A stretch of 55,927 nucleotides of DNA, taken from NCBI GenBank assembly GCA_024103215.1, contig JAGFIY010000139.1:1-55927 (forward strand), in the 5' to 3' direction. The notes below the pieces were generated by a model. The model was not told the DNA's origin, did not search any database, and saw only the letters and a program-made list of their open reading frames with translations. Every line of letters begins with the position of its first letter. Position 1 is the stretch's first letter. Shown here piece after piece: positions 35,915-44,009 of this stretch. Both the position numbers and the translations under genes were made by a program. The stretch comes from Melioribacteraceae bacterium. GTDB taxonomy: Bacteria; Bacteroidota; Ignavibacteria; Ignavibacteriales; Melioribacteraceae.

Positions 35915-38560
35915 ATGAACGAAAGGAACTTATCAAATATTCCTAAAACATATAGTCCGAGCGAGGTTGAGGATAAGTGGTACAAGTACTGGGAAGAGAA
36001 CAAAATTTTCAAATCGGAAGTTGATGATTCGAAAGAACCATATACAATTGTAATTCCTCCTCCTAATGTGACAGGTATGCTTCATCTGGGTCATATTCTG
36101 AACAATACTATTCAGGATGTATTTATTCGATATAAAAGAATGAAAGGATTTAATGCATGCTGGGTTCCCGGTGTTGATCATGCGTCAATTGCTACAGAAA
36201 CAAAAGTAATAAAATATCTAGCCGATCAAGGAATTGATAAATACGATATCGGAAGAGAAGAATTTCTAAAACACTGCTGGGAATGGACTGAAAAATATGG
36301 CGGAATTATTTTTTCGCAGCTCCGAAAGCTCGGCGTAAGTTTGGATTGGGACCGAAAACGTTTTACGATGGACGAGGATTATTATAAAAAAGTTATCGAA
36401 GCATTCGTTAAACTTTATAAGAGTGGACTTATTTACAAAGGCTACCGAATGGTAAACTGGTGCCCGGCTTCAAAATCTGCAATATCCGACGAAGAAGTTA
36501 TTTACAAAGAAGTAAACGGAAATCTTTGGTATTTTCGTTATCCCCTGCTCGAAGATAAATCACAATACCTCGTTGTTGCGACTACTCGACCCGAAACAAT
36601 GCTTGGAGATACCGCTGTTGCTGTTAATCCTAATGACGAACGCTACAAGAATTTTATAGGAAGAAAAGTATTACTTCCGATAGCGGATAGAGAAATCCCG
36701 GTGATCGCAGATGAATATGTCGATATGGAATTCGGAACCGGTGCTGTAAAAATTACTCCTGCCCATGACATTAATGATTATGAAATGGGTAAACGTCATA
36801 ACCTTCAGTTTATAAATATCTTTAACGATGATGCAACAACAAACGAAAACGTTCCTAATGAATTTCAAAATCTTGATAGATTTGAAGCTCGCAAAAAAGT
36901 AGTGCGGCGTTTTGAAGAACTCAAATTGCTTGAAAAAATAGAAGATTACACCAACAACGTCGGTTACTCAGACAGAGGAAACGTTCCGATTGAACCATAT
37001 ATGTCGGAACAATGGTTTATGAAAATGGACGAACTTGCTCCTCCGGCATTGAAAGTTGTTAAGAACGGACTAATTAACTTTCACCCAAATCATTGGATAA
37101 AAACCTACGAACACTGGATGTCCAACATTCAAGATTGGTGTATATCACGACAGTTGTGGTGGGGACATCAAATTCCGGTGTGGTATCATAAAACGACAGG
37201 CGAAATATACTGCGAAGTTGATCCACCATCCGATATCGAAAATTGGAGGCAGGAGGAAGATGTTCTTGACACTTGGGCTTCAAGCTGGCTTTGGGCTCAG
37301 GATGTTTTCTTAACCGAAGAGGAAAAGAAATATTATTATCCGACAAATCTTCTTGTTACAGCTCCGGATATTATTTTCTTCTGGGTTGCACGAATGATTA
37401 TCGCAGGAATGTATTTTATGAACGACCGTAAAACAGATGCCGAAAAAATTCCGTTTCGGGATGTTTATTTTACAAGTGTTGTTCGTGACGATCTGGGCAG
37501 AAAAATGAGTAAATCACTCGGCAATTCCCCCGATCCGTTGGATGTTATTGAAGAATACGGTGCGGATGCACTGAGGTTTACCATATTGTATATCGCTCCA
37601 TTAGGACAGGATGTTCTTTTTAGTCCGGAAAAGTGTGAGATCGGGAGAAACTTTGCAAACAAAATATGGAATGCCGGAAGATTTCTTTTAATGAATGCAG
37701 AAAATATAAAAATTGATCAATCTCTTGTTGATGAACATATAGATTTCACTGATGAATGGATAATTTCGCGATTTAATAGAACTATCAAACTTGTAGATGA
37801 TGCGCTCGATAAGTTTGATATTAATAGCGCAACAAAACTTATTTACTCCTACGTATGGCATGACTTCTGCGACTGGTATGTTGAGCTTTCTAAAAACAGA
37901 CTTTATTCAAATAATGAAGAGGTTAAATCTTCGGTTCTTACTCGGGCATTAAACCTTTTTGAAGATATGCTTAAAATTATTCACCCGTTTATGCCCTACA
38001 TTTCAGAGGAAATATGGCATTTACTGAAGGAGAGAACTGATGGCGAAAGCATTTCCATCTCAGATTATCCAAAGTTTGATGAATCGAAATTTAATTCCGA
38101 AGCGGAAAGCAAATTCTCTTTTGTTGAGAGTGTTGTAACATCTCTCAGAAACATCCGGGGAGAAATGAACATTGCGCCGTCAAAACAGATTAATGTTCTG
38201 CTAAAAACTAACTTACTTTCAAGTGAACAGAAAAATTATATTAAATCACTCGCAAGAATAAACAAACTTACGGCTGATGTAAACGCTGATAAACCTAAAG
38301 CATCAGCTAGTTCTGTGATTAAAGATTGTGAGATTTACGTACCGCTTGAAGGAGTGATTGATCTTGATGTAGAAAAATCAAGATTGAGCAAAGAAATTTC
38401 CAGACTCGAAGGGGCTTTAAAAAGTGTTAACGAAAAACTAGCAAACGAGAAATTTGTTAACAACGCTCCGAAAGATGTAGTTGAAAAAGAAAAAACAAAA
38501 CAGGATGATTGGAATGCATCTTTAATTAAGTTAAAAGCTATTCTAAATGAGCTGAGTTGA
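35915..38560 (+). CDS. valS: Valyl-tRNA synthetase
   Basis: 881 aa from ATG 35915 (AAGG at 35905-35908); an in-frame TTG at 35882 lies inside the likely promoter. Class I synthetase: the HIGH-type motif HLGH in PPNVTGMLHLGHIL, KMSKSLGNSPDP, the inserted editing domain (about 190-350; TTRPETMLGDTAV) and an anticodon-binding domain. The C-terminal coiled-coil arm (about 820-881) binds the tRNA elbow. Ends in a hairpin at 38577-38598. Confidence 0.97.
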   Translation: MNERNLSNIPKTYSPSEVEDKWYKYWEENKIFKSEVDDSKEPYTIVIPPPNVTGMLHLGHILNNTIQDVFIRYKRMKGFNACWVPGVDHASIATETKVIKYLADQGIDKYDIGREEFLKHCWEWTEKYGGIIFSQLRKLGVSLDWDRKRFTMDEDYYKKVIEAFVKLYKSGLIYKGYRMVNWCPASKSAISDEEVIYKEVNGNLWYFRYPLLEDKSQYLVVATTRPETMLGDTAVAVNPNDERYKNFIGRKVLLPIADREIPVIADEYVDMEFGTGAVKITPAHDINDYEMGKRHNLQFINIFNDDATTNENVPNEFQNLDRFEARKKVVRRFEELKLLEKIEDYTNNVGYSDRGNVPIEPYMSEQWFMKMDELAPPALKVVKNGLINFHPNHWIKTYEHWMSNIQDWCISRQLWWGHQIPVWYHKTTGEIYCEVDPPSDIENWRQEEDVLDTWASSWLWAQDVFLTEEEKKYYYPTNLLVTAPDIIFFWVARMIIAGMYFMNDRKTDAEKIPFRDVYFTSVVRDDLGRKMSKSLGNSPDPLDVIEEYGADALRFTILYIAPLGQDVLFSPEKCEIGRNFANKIWNAGRFLLMNAENIKIDQSLVDEHIDFTDEWIISRFNRTIKLVDDALDKFDINSATKLIYSYVWHDFCDWYVELSKNRLYSNNEEVKSSVLTRALNLFEDMLKIIHPFMPYISEEIWHLLKERTDGESISISDYPKFDESKFNSEAESKFSFVESVVTSLRNIRGEMNIAPSKQINVLLKTNLLSSEQKNYIKSLARINKLTADVNADKPKASASSVIKDCEIYVPLEGVIDLDVEKSRLSKEISRLEGALKSVNEKLANEKFVNNAPKDVVEKEKTKQDDWNASLIKLKAILNELS

Positions 38561-38576
38561 CTTAGTTGGTTATTTA

Positions 38577-38598
38577 GAGACTTGATTTATCAAGTCTC
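38577..38598. terminator. Hairpin after valS
   Basis: GAGACTTGA (38577-38585), loop TTTA and TCAAGTCTC (38590-38598) form a perfect 9-bp stem. It is followed by ATTTGCC, so the U-tract is short. It could also end minus-strand transcription from the remnant at 38658. Confidence 0.5.
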
Positions 38599-38657
38599 AT
38601 TTGCCCCCATCTAAAAACCATTTCTTATATAGATTTAATGAATCAATTCTCTACATG

Positions 38658-39035
38658 TCACTTTATGATTCTTGATTCCAAACTATCTTTAAAATATCTC
38701 AATATTTTGAACTGGATACCGATTTTCCATAAGATTGTATTAAGATTAATAGTATCAGATTTTACTTCACCATTCTTACCACTCTCATCAATAAAATAGT
38801 ATGAAACTTGTGGGTTCCTAACCTGATAGACCAACTCAAATACTAATCCGAAAGTTGGGTAGGGAGTAAATAATAGTCCGGGTCCAAGACTGAAGACAAA
38901 ATCGTTTTTCAATTTCTCTATTCTCGAATCAGACCAATGAGACGGGCTACTTGGGTTATTAAATCTAAACTCTGCCCCAAAAATATTTACAAGACGCGAA
39001 GAGTTTTGAGGTAAAACCAAGTAGAATACAAGAAT
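38658..39035 (-). pseudogene. Probable outer-membrane protein remnant
   Basis: About 120-125 codons reading LVLPQNSSRLVNIFGAEFRF... The frame is open upstream only to a stop at about 39038, with no ATG; TTG at 39020 is the only possible start. The upstream residues ILVFYLVLP look like the end of a signal peptide or inner hydrophobic strand. GPGLLFTPYPTFGLVFELVYQ resembles beta-barrel strands. The beginning of the gene is probably lost, so I treat it as a broken gene. A real short gene with TTG start cannot be excluded. Confidence 0.4.
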
Positions 39036-39063
39036 TCAGTTGTAATAAAACGACAAATATTAT

Positions 39064-39615
39064 CTATTTTATTCTCACATAAGTTTTAACCAACTCTTCT
39101 ACTAACTTTTCGGTGTATGTTTCGAATCCTTTGTCTTCCATTATTTTAATTAACGGTGCGGGAACAAAAGGTGTGATTAACAGGTAATTTTCATTTTCTT
39201 TTAACTCAAGAATATCTTTTGTTACTTTTGCCGCTGGATGATTGCCGTTTTCTAAATCTTCGCGGGCATCGTATTCCTTAACAATTTGATTTTCCTTGAC
39301 CCAAACCGGTTTTGGTTTAATGCTTTCAAATAAATCCTCCTTCTCGTAAAAATATGGTGGAGACACAGCATGCTGTGTCTCTACCGAAGCACGCAGCTCA
39401 TTAATCATCCTCGACAAGGAAACTCCGCCGACAACCGCTGCTTGTTTTAATGTTGTTACTTTCGCAATCGTTCTTCGCAGAACCGGATTTTTTAATTTCT
39501 TAAATACCGGAGCAATCTCAATAAGTTTTTCTTCAAGGTGCGGAAAATTATTAAGTAAATCACCGACTAAAGTTTTTGGTGTTATATCCAATTTAATATC
39601 TTCCTTAATTGTCAT
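39064..39615 (-). CDS. DUF1858-DUF2249 protein with repeat-derived linker
   Basis: 183 aa from ATG 39615 (AAGGAG upstream, overlapping the previous gene by 11 nt). The N-terminal DUF1858 domain (about 7-72; DITPKTLVGDLLNNFPHLEEKL) is a short helical sensor-like domain. The C-terminal DUF2249-like domain (about 105-183) has DAREDLENG, ENYLLITPFVPAPLIKIMEDKGF. The two are joined by a linker whose codons 78-87 (VETQHAVSP) are encoded by a 30-nt palindrome (39356-39385). Found mainly in metal/NO-related contexts in other bacteria. Co-transcribed with the DUF438 gene. Confidence 0.82.
   Translation of the reverse strand: MTIKEDIKLDITPKTLVGDLLNNFPHLEEKLIEIAPVFKKLKNPVLRRTIAKVTTLKQAAVVGGVSLSRMINELRASVETQHAVSPPYFYEKEDLFESIKPKPVWVKENQIVKEYDAREDLENGNHPAAKVTKDILELKENENYLLITPFVPAPLIKIMEDKGFETYTEKLVEELVKTYVRIK
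39356..39385. repeat. Palindromic repeat in frame inside the DUF1858-DUF2249 gene
   Basis: Perfect inverted repeat GAGACACAGCA/TGCTGTGTCTC centred between 39370 and 39371, extended to GGT...ACC with one G-T mismatch. It contributes ten codons without a stop. The GTAGAGACNC.../...GTCTCTAC form is that of a repeat family I know from several bacterial phyla (established in general terms; not searched here). Confidence 0.8.
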
Positions 39616-40831
39616 ACTGCAAGATTCTCCTTTCGCCTTCCAATTCTCTGAACTCGTCAATGCCCTGTGTTAACTCAACTGTTCCAAGATAATTCCCTTC
39701 TATATCTCGAACTGCGTAATAAGAAATGTGTACGTATTTGCCATGAAAATTTATCCAGAACTTTGCTGCATTTTGTTTGCCGGATTTGAAATCATCTAAA
39801 ATTTGATTAACAATATGAACACTCGATGGAGGATGGCAATATTGTACTTCCCTTCCGAGGATTGCCTTGCTGCGTTGAAATATTCTGTCAATTCCGTGCG
39901 AGAAATAACGTACTTTATCTTCTTTATCTACAAAGGTTAAGTCGAGCGGCAATGAATTGAAAATCCCTTCTAATTCTTCGGGTGAAAGACTTCCTGTTGA
40001 AAGCTTGAATTTCGATTTTTCTTTTTCTATATGGTCATTGTTCATGTCGAATTCTGGATTCCATCTTTGTTCGGGATAGTAAATACAGAAACCTATCTCA
40101 TCACTTTGCCGATCTATTTCATACCATTCGACATCAGTAAAAGTATCAATACACATCGGGAAGAGAATATTTTCTTCTTTAAAAATCATCTCATCTATCG
40201 ATTTCAATGCTGGTTCAAACAATAATTCAATAAATCCGTTTAATGTTTCAAGATCAGCATTTTCTTTTTCAACAAAAGCTGAAAATGCAGATCTAAGCAT
40301 GCCTCTGGTTTCGTCGTGTTTACCCCACATAACCATTGGCGGACCGGTAATATTGTGTTTTTCCAAAAAAGGGAAGATTAAGTTTTCTTTTCTCGAATAA
40401 TGTTTTTCAATGTCCATCAATAAGTTAAACTCTTTATTGATATCATTTAAGATTTCTTTCACTGAATTTTCATTTTTGTTACCAGGATAAAGTTTGCGGA
40501 TATTCTCAATTACTTTTTCAATCTCGCGGTTCTCATTTATCATAACATCAACCGGATGACTTTCGGGAATTGCTTTAGAGAATTTACTCATTAAGTTACC
40601 TTTAAGTGCATCGGAATGAAGATCACAGAACTTTAGCACTTCTTCTTGTTGAACTAATCCATCTCTTATTAATTCTTCTTCTGCTTGAATCACTTCTCCG
40701 TAGGGAATTTCACCAAGAGCTTTTTTTAATTCTTTCTGTGTGTCCTCGACCGATTCTCCTTTATGCATTTTCAAAATCAATTCTTTTAAGTTTTTAACTC
40801 TCTTCTGACTGTTGTTAATAAATTCACTCAT
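39605..40831 (-). CDS. DUF438/hemerythrin/PAS protein
   Basis: 408 aa soluble protein. DUF438 (about 10-80; KNLKELILKMHKGESVEDTQKEL), a hemerythrin-like HHE four-helix domain (about 95-240; EKHYSRKENLIFPFLEKH, WGKHDETRGML and the EENILFPM helix provide His/Glu iron ligands) and a PAS-like domain (about 285-400; LDLTFVDKEDKVRYFSHG). Such proteins are thought to sense oxygen, NO or iron. Its stop overlaps the start of the DUF1858-DUF2249 gene. AAGGAAT ribosome-binding site. Confidence 0.9.
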   Translation of the reverse strand: MSEFINNSQKRVKNLKELILKMHKGESVEDTQKELKKALGEIPYGEVIQAEEELIRDGLVQQEEVLKFCDLHSDALKGNLMSKFSKAIPESHPVDVMINENREIEKVIENIRKLYPGNKNENSVKEILNDINKEFNLLMDIEKHYSRKENLIFPFLEKHNITGPPMVMWGKHDETRGMLRSAFSAFVEKENADLETLNGFIELLFEPALKSIDEMIFKEENILFPMCIDTFTDVEWYEIDRQSDEIGFCIYYPEQRWNPEFDMNNDHIEKEKSKFKLSTGSLSPEELEGIFNSLPLDLTFVDKEDKVRYFSHGIDRIFQRSKAILGREVQYCHPPSSVHIVNQILDDFKSGKQNAAKFWINFHGKYVHISYYAVRDIEGNYLGTVELTQGIDEFRELEGERRILQYDN

Positions 40832-40958
40832 CTTTATTCCTTCAAGATTTATTATTATTTATAAATAAGAATATTTATTCCGATTATAAAATACTGAACT
40901 TCTATTCCCCTATCAAGAACAATCGGATTTAAAATTTGAAATTGTTCAGAATTTGCAA

Positions 40959-42383
40959 TTAACTGCTGCTTTTTTTCTCCCGGGTTGAACGCAGATAAAG
41001 CAATGATAACATTACAAGTGCCGCAAGCAGGAACAAGATAATATAGTAGAGCAGATTTTGTGAACTTTCAACTTCATGAAGTTTTGAATCGATTTCGTTT
41101 TGCTGCGACTTATGCTCTTTTTCAAGTGCAAGTATTTCCTTCTTTTTTTCCTCGCTAAAGAGACTATCCTTCATTGCATTATATTTTGTTTCGTATTCCA
41201 ACGCCAGTTTATAATTTCCTCTTGCGGTGTAAAGCTCAGAAAATGTTTTAAGCAAGTGCATTTTTTCACGCGGCAGATTCAACTTATCGACATAAACTGA
41301 TGCTGAGTCCAGATTTTGCAAAGCTTTATCAAACTCTTTCAAATCGATATAAATACCGGCAATACTCAAATAATTGAGCATCTTGCCGTAGTCAATCCCA
41401 GCAATTATACAGCGCGCTAAAGAAAAATTGAAATAATCCAAAGCTTTCTGCTTATCTCCTTTTTCAGAATATATATTTGCCATGTTTAGGTAGTTCTGAG
41501 CCATTCTTTCTGAATTCCCCAAATTGCGTGAAATATCAACAGATTTTTGGTAATAGCTTAATGCAGTATCAAGTTCACCCATCTCTTTGTAGACGATGCC
41601 TATGTTAGCATAATTCATAGAGAGATTTTCCAGATTATCCATTTTTTTGTTGATCTCAATTGCTTCGAAAAAGTAGTTAATCGCTGTTTCGAATTCATCA
41701 AAATTCTGAAGTTCCATTGCGAGATTATTATAGATCACCGCAAGATTTTTTTCTTTACCCGACTTCTTAAATATTTGAACACATTTAAGATATTCTTCAA
41801 CAGCTTCTGAAAACAATCCCTGTCTGCTGTAAATATTTGCTCGGCTGTTAATTAGGCGTGCGATTTTTGTAGAATCAATTTTTGAATCTATTATAGCCTC
41901 GGCATTATCAAGCGCAATCATCGCAGAATCGTACTTATCCATTTCATAGTATAGTGTTCCGAGAGTGATGTATGCATCAAATCGGTTAATCGATTCCTTA
42001 AAGCCTTGTTTTTCATTTAGGCTTCGCATTATCATATTGAATGAAGAATCATTTTTAGTTTCTATCATATAAACATCAGCAAGTTGGATGTAGGCTGTGT
42101 TTTCACCTTCGGAGTAAGAAATATTCTTTGCAATGTCCGCTATTATCAGCAATATTTCTTTGACTTTCTTCGGTTCGGACAAATATGACTTTTCGGTCAA
42201 TTCCAATGCCTTATCCACCCACTCTTCAGTTATATTCTTACTCTTCATATGTCTCTGTAATATTTCCATATTGGTTTGTGCAAACGAAAAAGAATAAGAT
42301 AATACAGTCAAAAGAAATATGATTATCGATAAATTAACTCTACGCATTTTTTTATGTGCATTTGTTATAAAATACAAATCCAT
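40959..42383 (-). CDS. TPR-repeat membrane protein lacking an output domain
   Basis: 474 aa. A signal peptide or N-terminal helix (MRRVNLSIIIFLLTVLSYSF; ATG 42347 gives a better signal than 42383), about eight tetratricopeptide repeats (AVIYNNLAMELQNFDEFETAI, MNYANIGIVYKEMGELDTAL), a coiled-coil stretch and a C-terminal membrane helix (LLYYIILFLLAALVMLSLLYL) with a short charged tail. This is the input half of Bacteroidota TPR sensor kinases, but no kinase or HTH domain follows before the next gene. Confidence 0.85.
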   Translation of the reverse strand: MDLYFITNAHKKMRRVNLSIIIFLLTVLSYSFSFAQTNMEILQRHMKSKNITEEWVDKALELTEKSYLSEPKKVKEILLIIADIAKNISYSEGENTAYIQLADVYMIETKNDSSFNMIMRSLNEKQGFKESINRFDAYITLGTLYYEMDKYDSAMIALDNAEAIIDSKIDSTKIARLINSRANIYSRQGLFSEAVEEYLKCVQIFKKSGKEKNLAVIYNNLAMELQNFDEFETAINYFFEAIEINKKMDNLENLSMNYANIGIVYKEMGELDTALSYYQKSVDISRNLGNSERMAQNYLNMANIYSEKGDKQKALDYFNFSLARCIIAGIDYGKMLNYLSIAGIYIDLKEFDKALQNLDSASVYVDKLNLPREKMHLLKTFSELYTARGNYKLALEYETKYNAMKDSLFSEEKKKEILALEKEHKSQQNEIDSKLHEVESSQNLLYYIILFLLAALVMLSLLYLRSTREKKSSS

Positions 42384-42445
42384 TATCGAATTATTTGTAA
42401 AACAATTTAGTGGATTGGAATATAATTATTTTCTATATTATTAAC

Positions 42446-42453
42446 GAACGTTC
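42446..42453. promoter_or_regulatory. Candidate TetR operator
   Basis: Palindrome GAACGTTC within TTAACGAACGTTCAT, 9 nt before the TetR start codon. The position and symmetry suggest autoregulation; short TetR-family operators of this kind are common. Not tested. Confidence 0.45.
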
Positions 42454-42462
42454 ATATGAAAA

Positions 42463-43053
42463 ATGTCGACAAAAGAAAAAATATTAACAACCGCACTAAA
42501 GATGATTTCCGAAAACGGATATTCCGGGACTTCAATTAGAAAAATTGCCTTTGAAGTGGGTGTAAGAGAAAGTGCGATTTATAATCATTTCGATTCGAAG
42601 GAAGAAATTCTTCAGAGCATTTTAGCAAAGCATTCAAAAAGTATAAACGCATCCGAAATTATAACAGAAGAACTAATAGATTTACTTGGAACCCCAAAAA
42701 TATTTTTGGAACGGCTCGCTGACAAAATAATTGAACAATGGACTTCTGATAACGAGCAGATGTTATGGAAAATCCTGCTGAAAGAAGAAATATCAGTTTC
42801 GCTTGATCCAAATTATAATTTGGGAACTTACTTAAAAAATCTGCTCGGTCTCTTTGAATTACTCTTTCAAAAGATGAGCGAACATGGTTTCATCAAAAAA
42901 ATCCCTCCGAAAATTTTAGCTATACAATTTATTTCTCCTTTCATAATATCACGAATGACGGTTTCGAATTCGGATAACAAAAAAGAAATCTTGGATGCTA
43001 AAAATAATATAAAACAACACGTAGATATATTTTGGGAATCAATAAAAAGATGA
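42463..43053 (+). CDS. TetR-family transcriptional regulator
   Basis: 196 aa. The N-terminal helix-turn-helix (about 5-50; ILTTALKMISENGYSGTSIRKIA, VRESAIYNHFDSKEEIL) is typical TetR. The ligand domain is variable, so the effector is unknown. ATG at 42463 follows the palindrome at 42446-42453. The stop overlaps the dehydratase start (ATGA at 43050-43053), which suggests it controls that gene. Confidence 0.92.
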   Translation: MSTKEKILTTALKMISENGYSGTSIRKIAFEVGVRESAIYNHFDSKEEILQSILAKHSKSINASEIITEELIDLLGTPKIFLERLADKIIEQWTSDNEQMLWKILLKEEISVSLDPNYNLGTYLKNLLGLFELLFQKMSEHGFIKKIPPKILAIQFISPFIISRMTVSNSDNKKEILDAKNNIKQHVDIFWESIKR

Positions 43054-44009
43054 GAATTGATATCCCCAGTGTAAATGAGCTTATCGAAGCTCAACACAGA
43101 ATTGAAGGAAAAATAAAACGGACTCCGATTTTAACATCGCTTACTCTCAACAATATTTTTCAATGCGAACTTCTCTTTAAATGCGAAAACTTTCAAAAGG
43201 TAGGTGCATTCAAATTCCGCGGGGCAACAAATGCTGTGCTGAACCTACCCAAAGACAGACTTAAAAACGGAGTAGCGACTCATTCATCAGGTAATCACGC
43301 AGCAGCATTATCATTAGCAGCCCAAAATGCCCGAACCAAAGCTTATATTGTAATGCCCAAAACTGCACCTAAAATTAAACAGGAAGCAGTAAGAAATTAC
43401 GGCGGTGAAATTACTTTCTGCGAACCGAATCAAAAAGCACGGGAAGAAAAACTTAAAGAGATTGTAAAAGAAACAAATGCGGAATTTATACATCCTTACG
43501 ATAATCACGATATAATTTGCGGGCAGTCGACTTGCGCGAAAGAAATATTTGAAGAATATAAAGAGCTCGATTACATAATCACGCCTATCGGAGGCGGAGG
43601 TTTACTTAGCGGAACATGCCTTTCCGCAAAATATTTTAGCGGCAAAACGAAAGTAGTAGCCGCTGAACCTAAAGGTGCCGATGATGCATATCGTTCCATT
43701 AGAGATGATAAAATTTATCCTTCTGTTAATCCACAAACTATAGCCGATGGTTTGTTAACTTCTCTTTCCGAAAGAACTTTTACAATTATTAAAGAGAACA
43801 TAGATGAGATTATTACAGTATCTGAAGAAAATATTATCACAGCGATGAAAATGATTTATGAGCGGATGAAAATTGTTGTTGAGCCTTCCTCGGCTGTTGC
43901 ACTTTCGGCAATCATTACAAAACCGGAAAAGTTCAAAGGGAAGAAAATAGCTCTTATATTAACAGGTGGAAACGTAGACCTTACAAATCTTCCTTGGCTT
44001 GATGATTAG
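43050..44009 (+). CDS. PLP-dependent threonine/serine dehydratase
   Basis: 319 aa from ATG 43050. A TTG start at 43032 adds 6 residues but overlaps the TetR gene further. Fold-type II PLP enzyme: Lys of GAFKFRGATNAVL forms the Schiff base, SSGNHAAALSLA is the substrate loop, GGGGLLSG binds the cofactor phosphate, and EPSSAVAL follows. The short length (no ACT domain) matches catabolic threonine dehydratase or serine racemase/dehydratase. It would yield 2-oxobutyrate or pyruvate plus ammonia. It ends in a 4-nt tail overlap with glycerate kinase. Confidence 0.9.
   Translation: MRIDIPSVNELIEAQHRIEGKIKRTPILTSLTLNNIFQCELLFKCENFQKVGAFKFRGATNAVLNLPKDRLKNGVATHSSGNHAAALSLAAQNARTKAYIVMPKTAPKIKQEAVRNYGGEITFCEPNQKAREEKLKEIVKETNAEFIHPYDNHDIICGQSTCAKEIFEEYKELDYIITPIGGGGLLSGTCLSAKYFSGKTKVVAAEPKGADDAYRSIRDDKIYPSVNPQTIADGLLTSLSERTFTIIKENIDEIITVSEENIITAMKMIYERMKIVVEPSSAVALSAIITKPEKFKGKKIALILTGGNVDLTNLPWLDD

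Noticed and set aside
40832-40958. Lost kinase domain after the TPR protein
   Set aside because: Only 127 nt separate it from the DUF438 gene; no kinase motif is readable in any frame.
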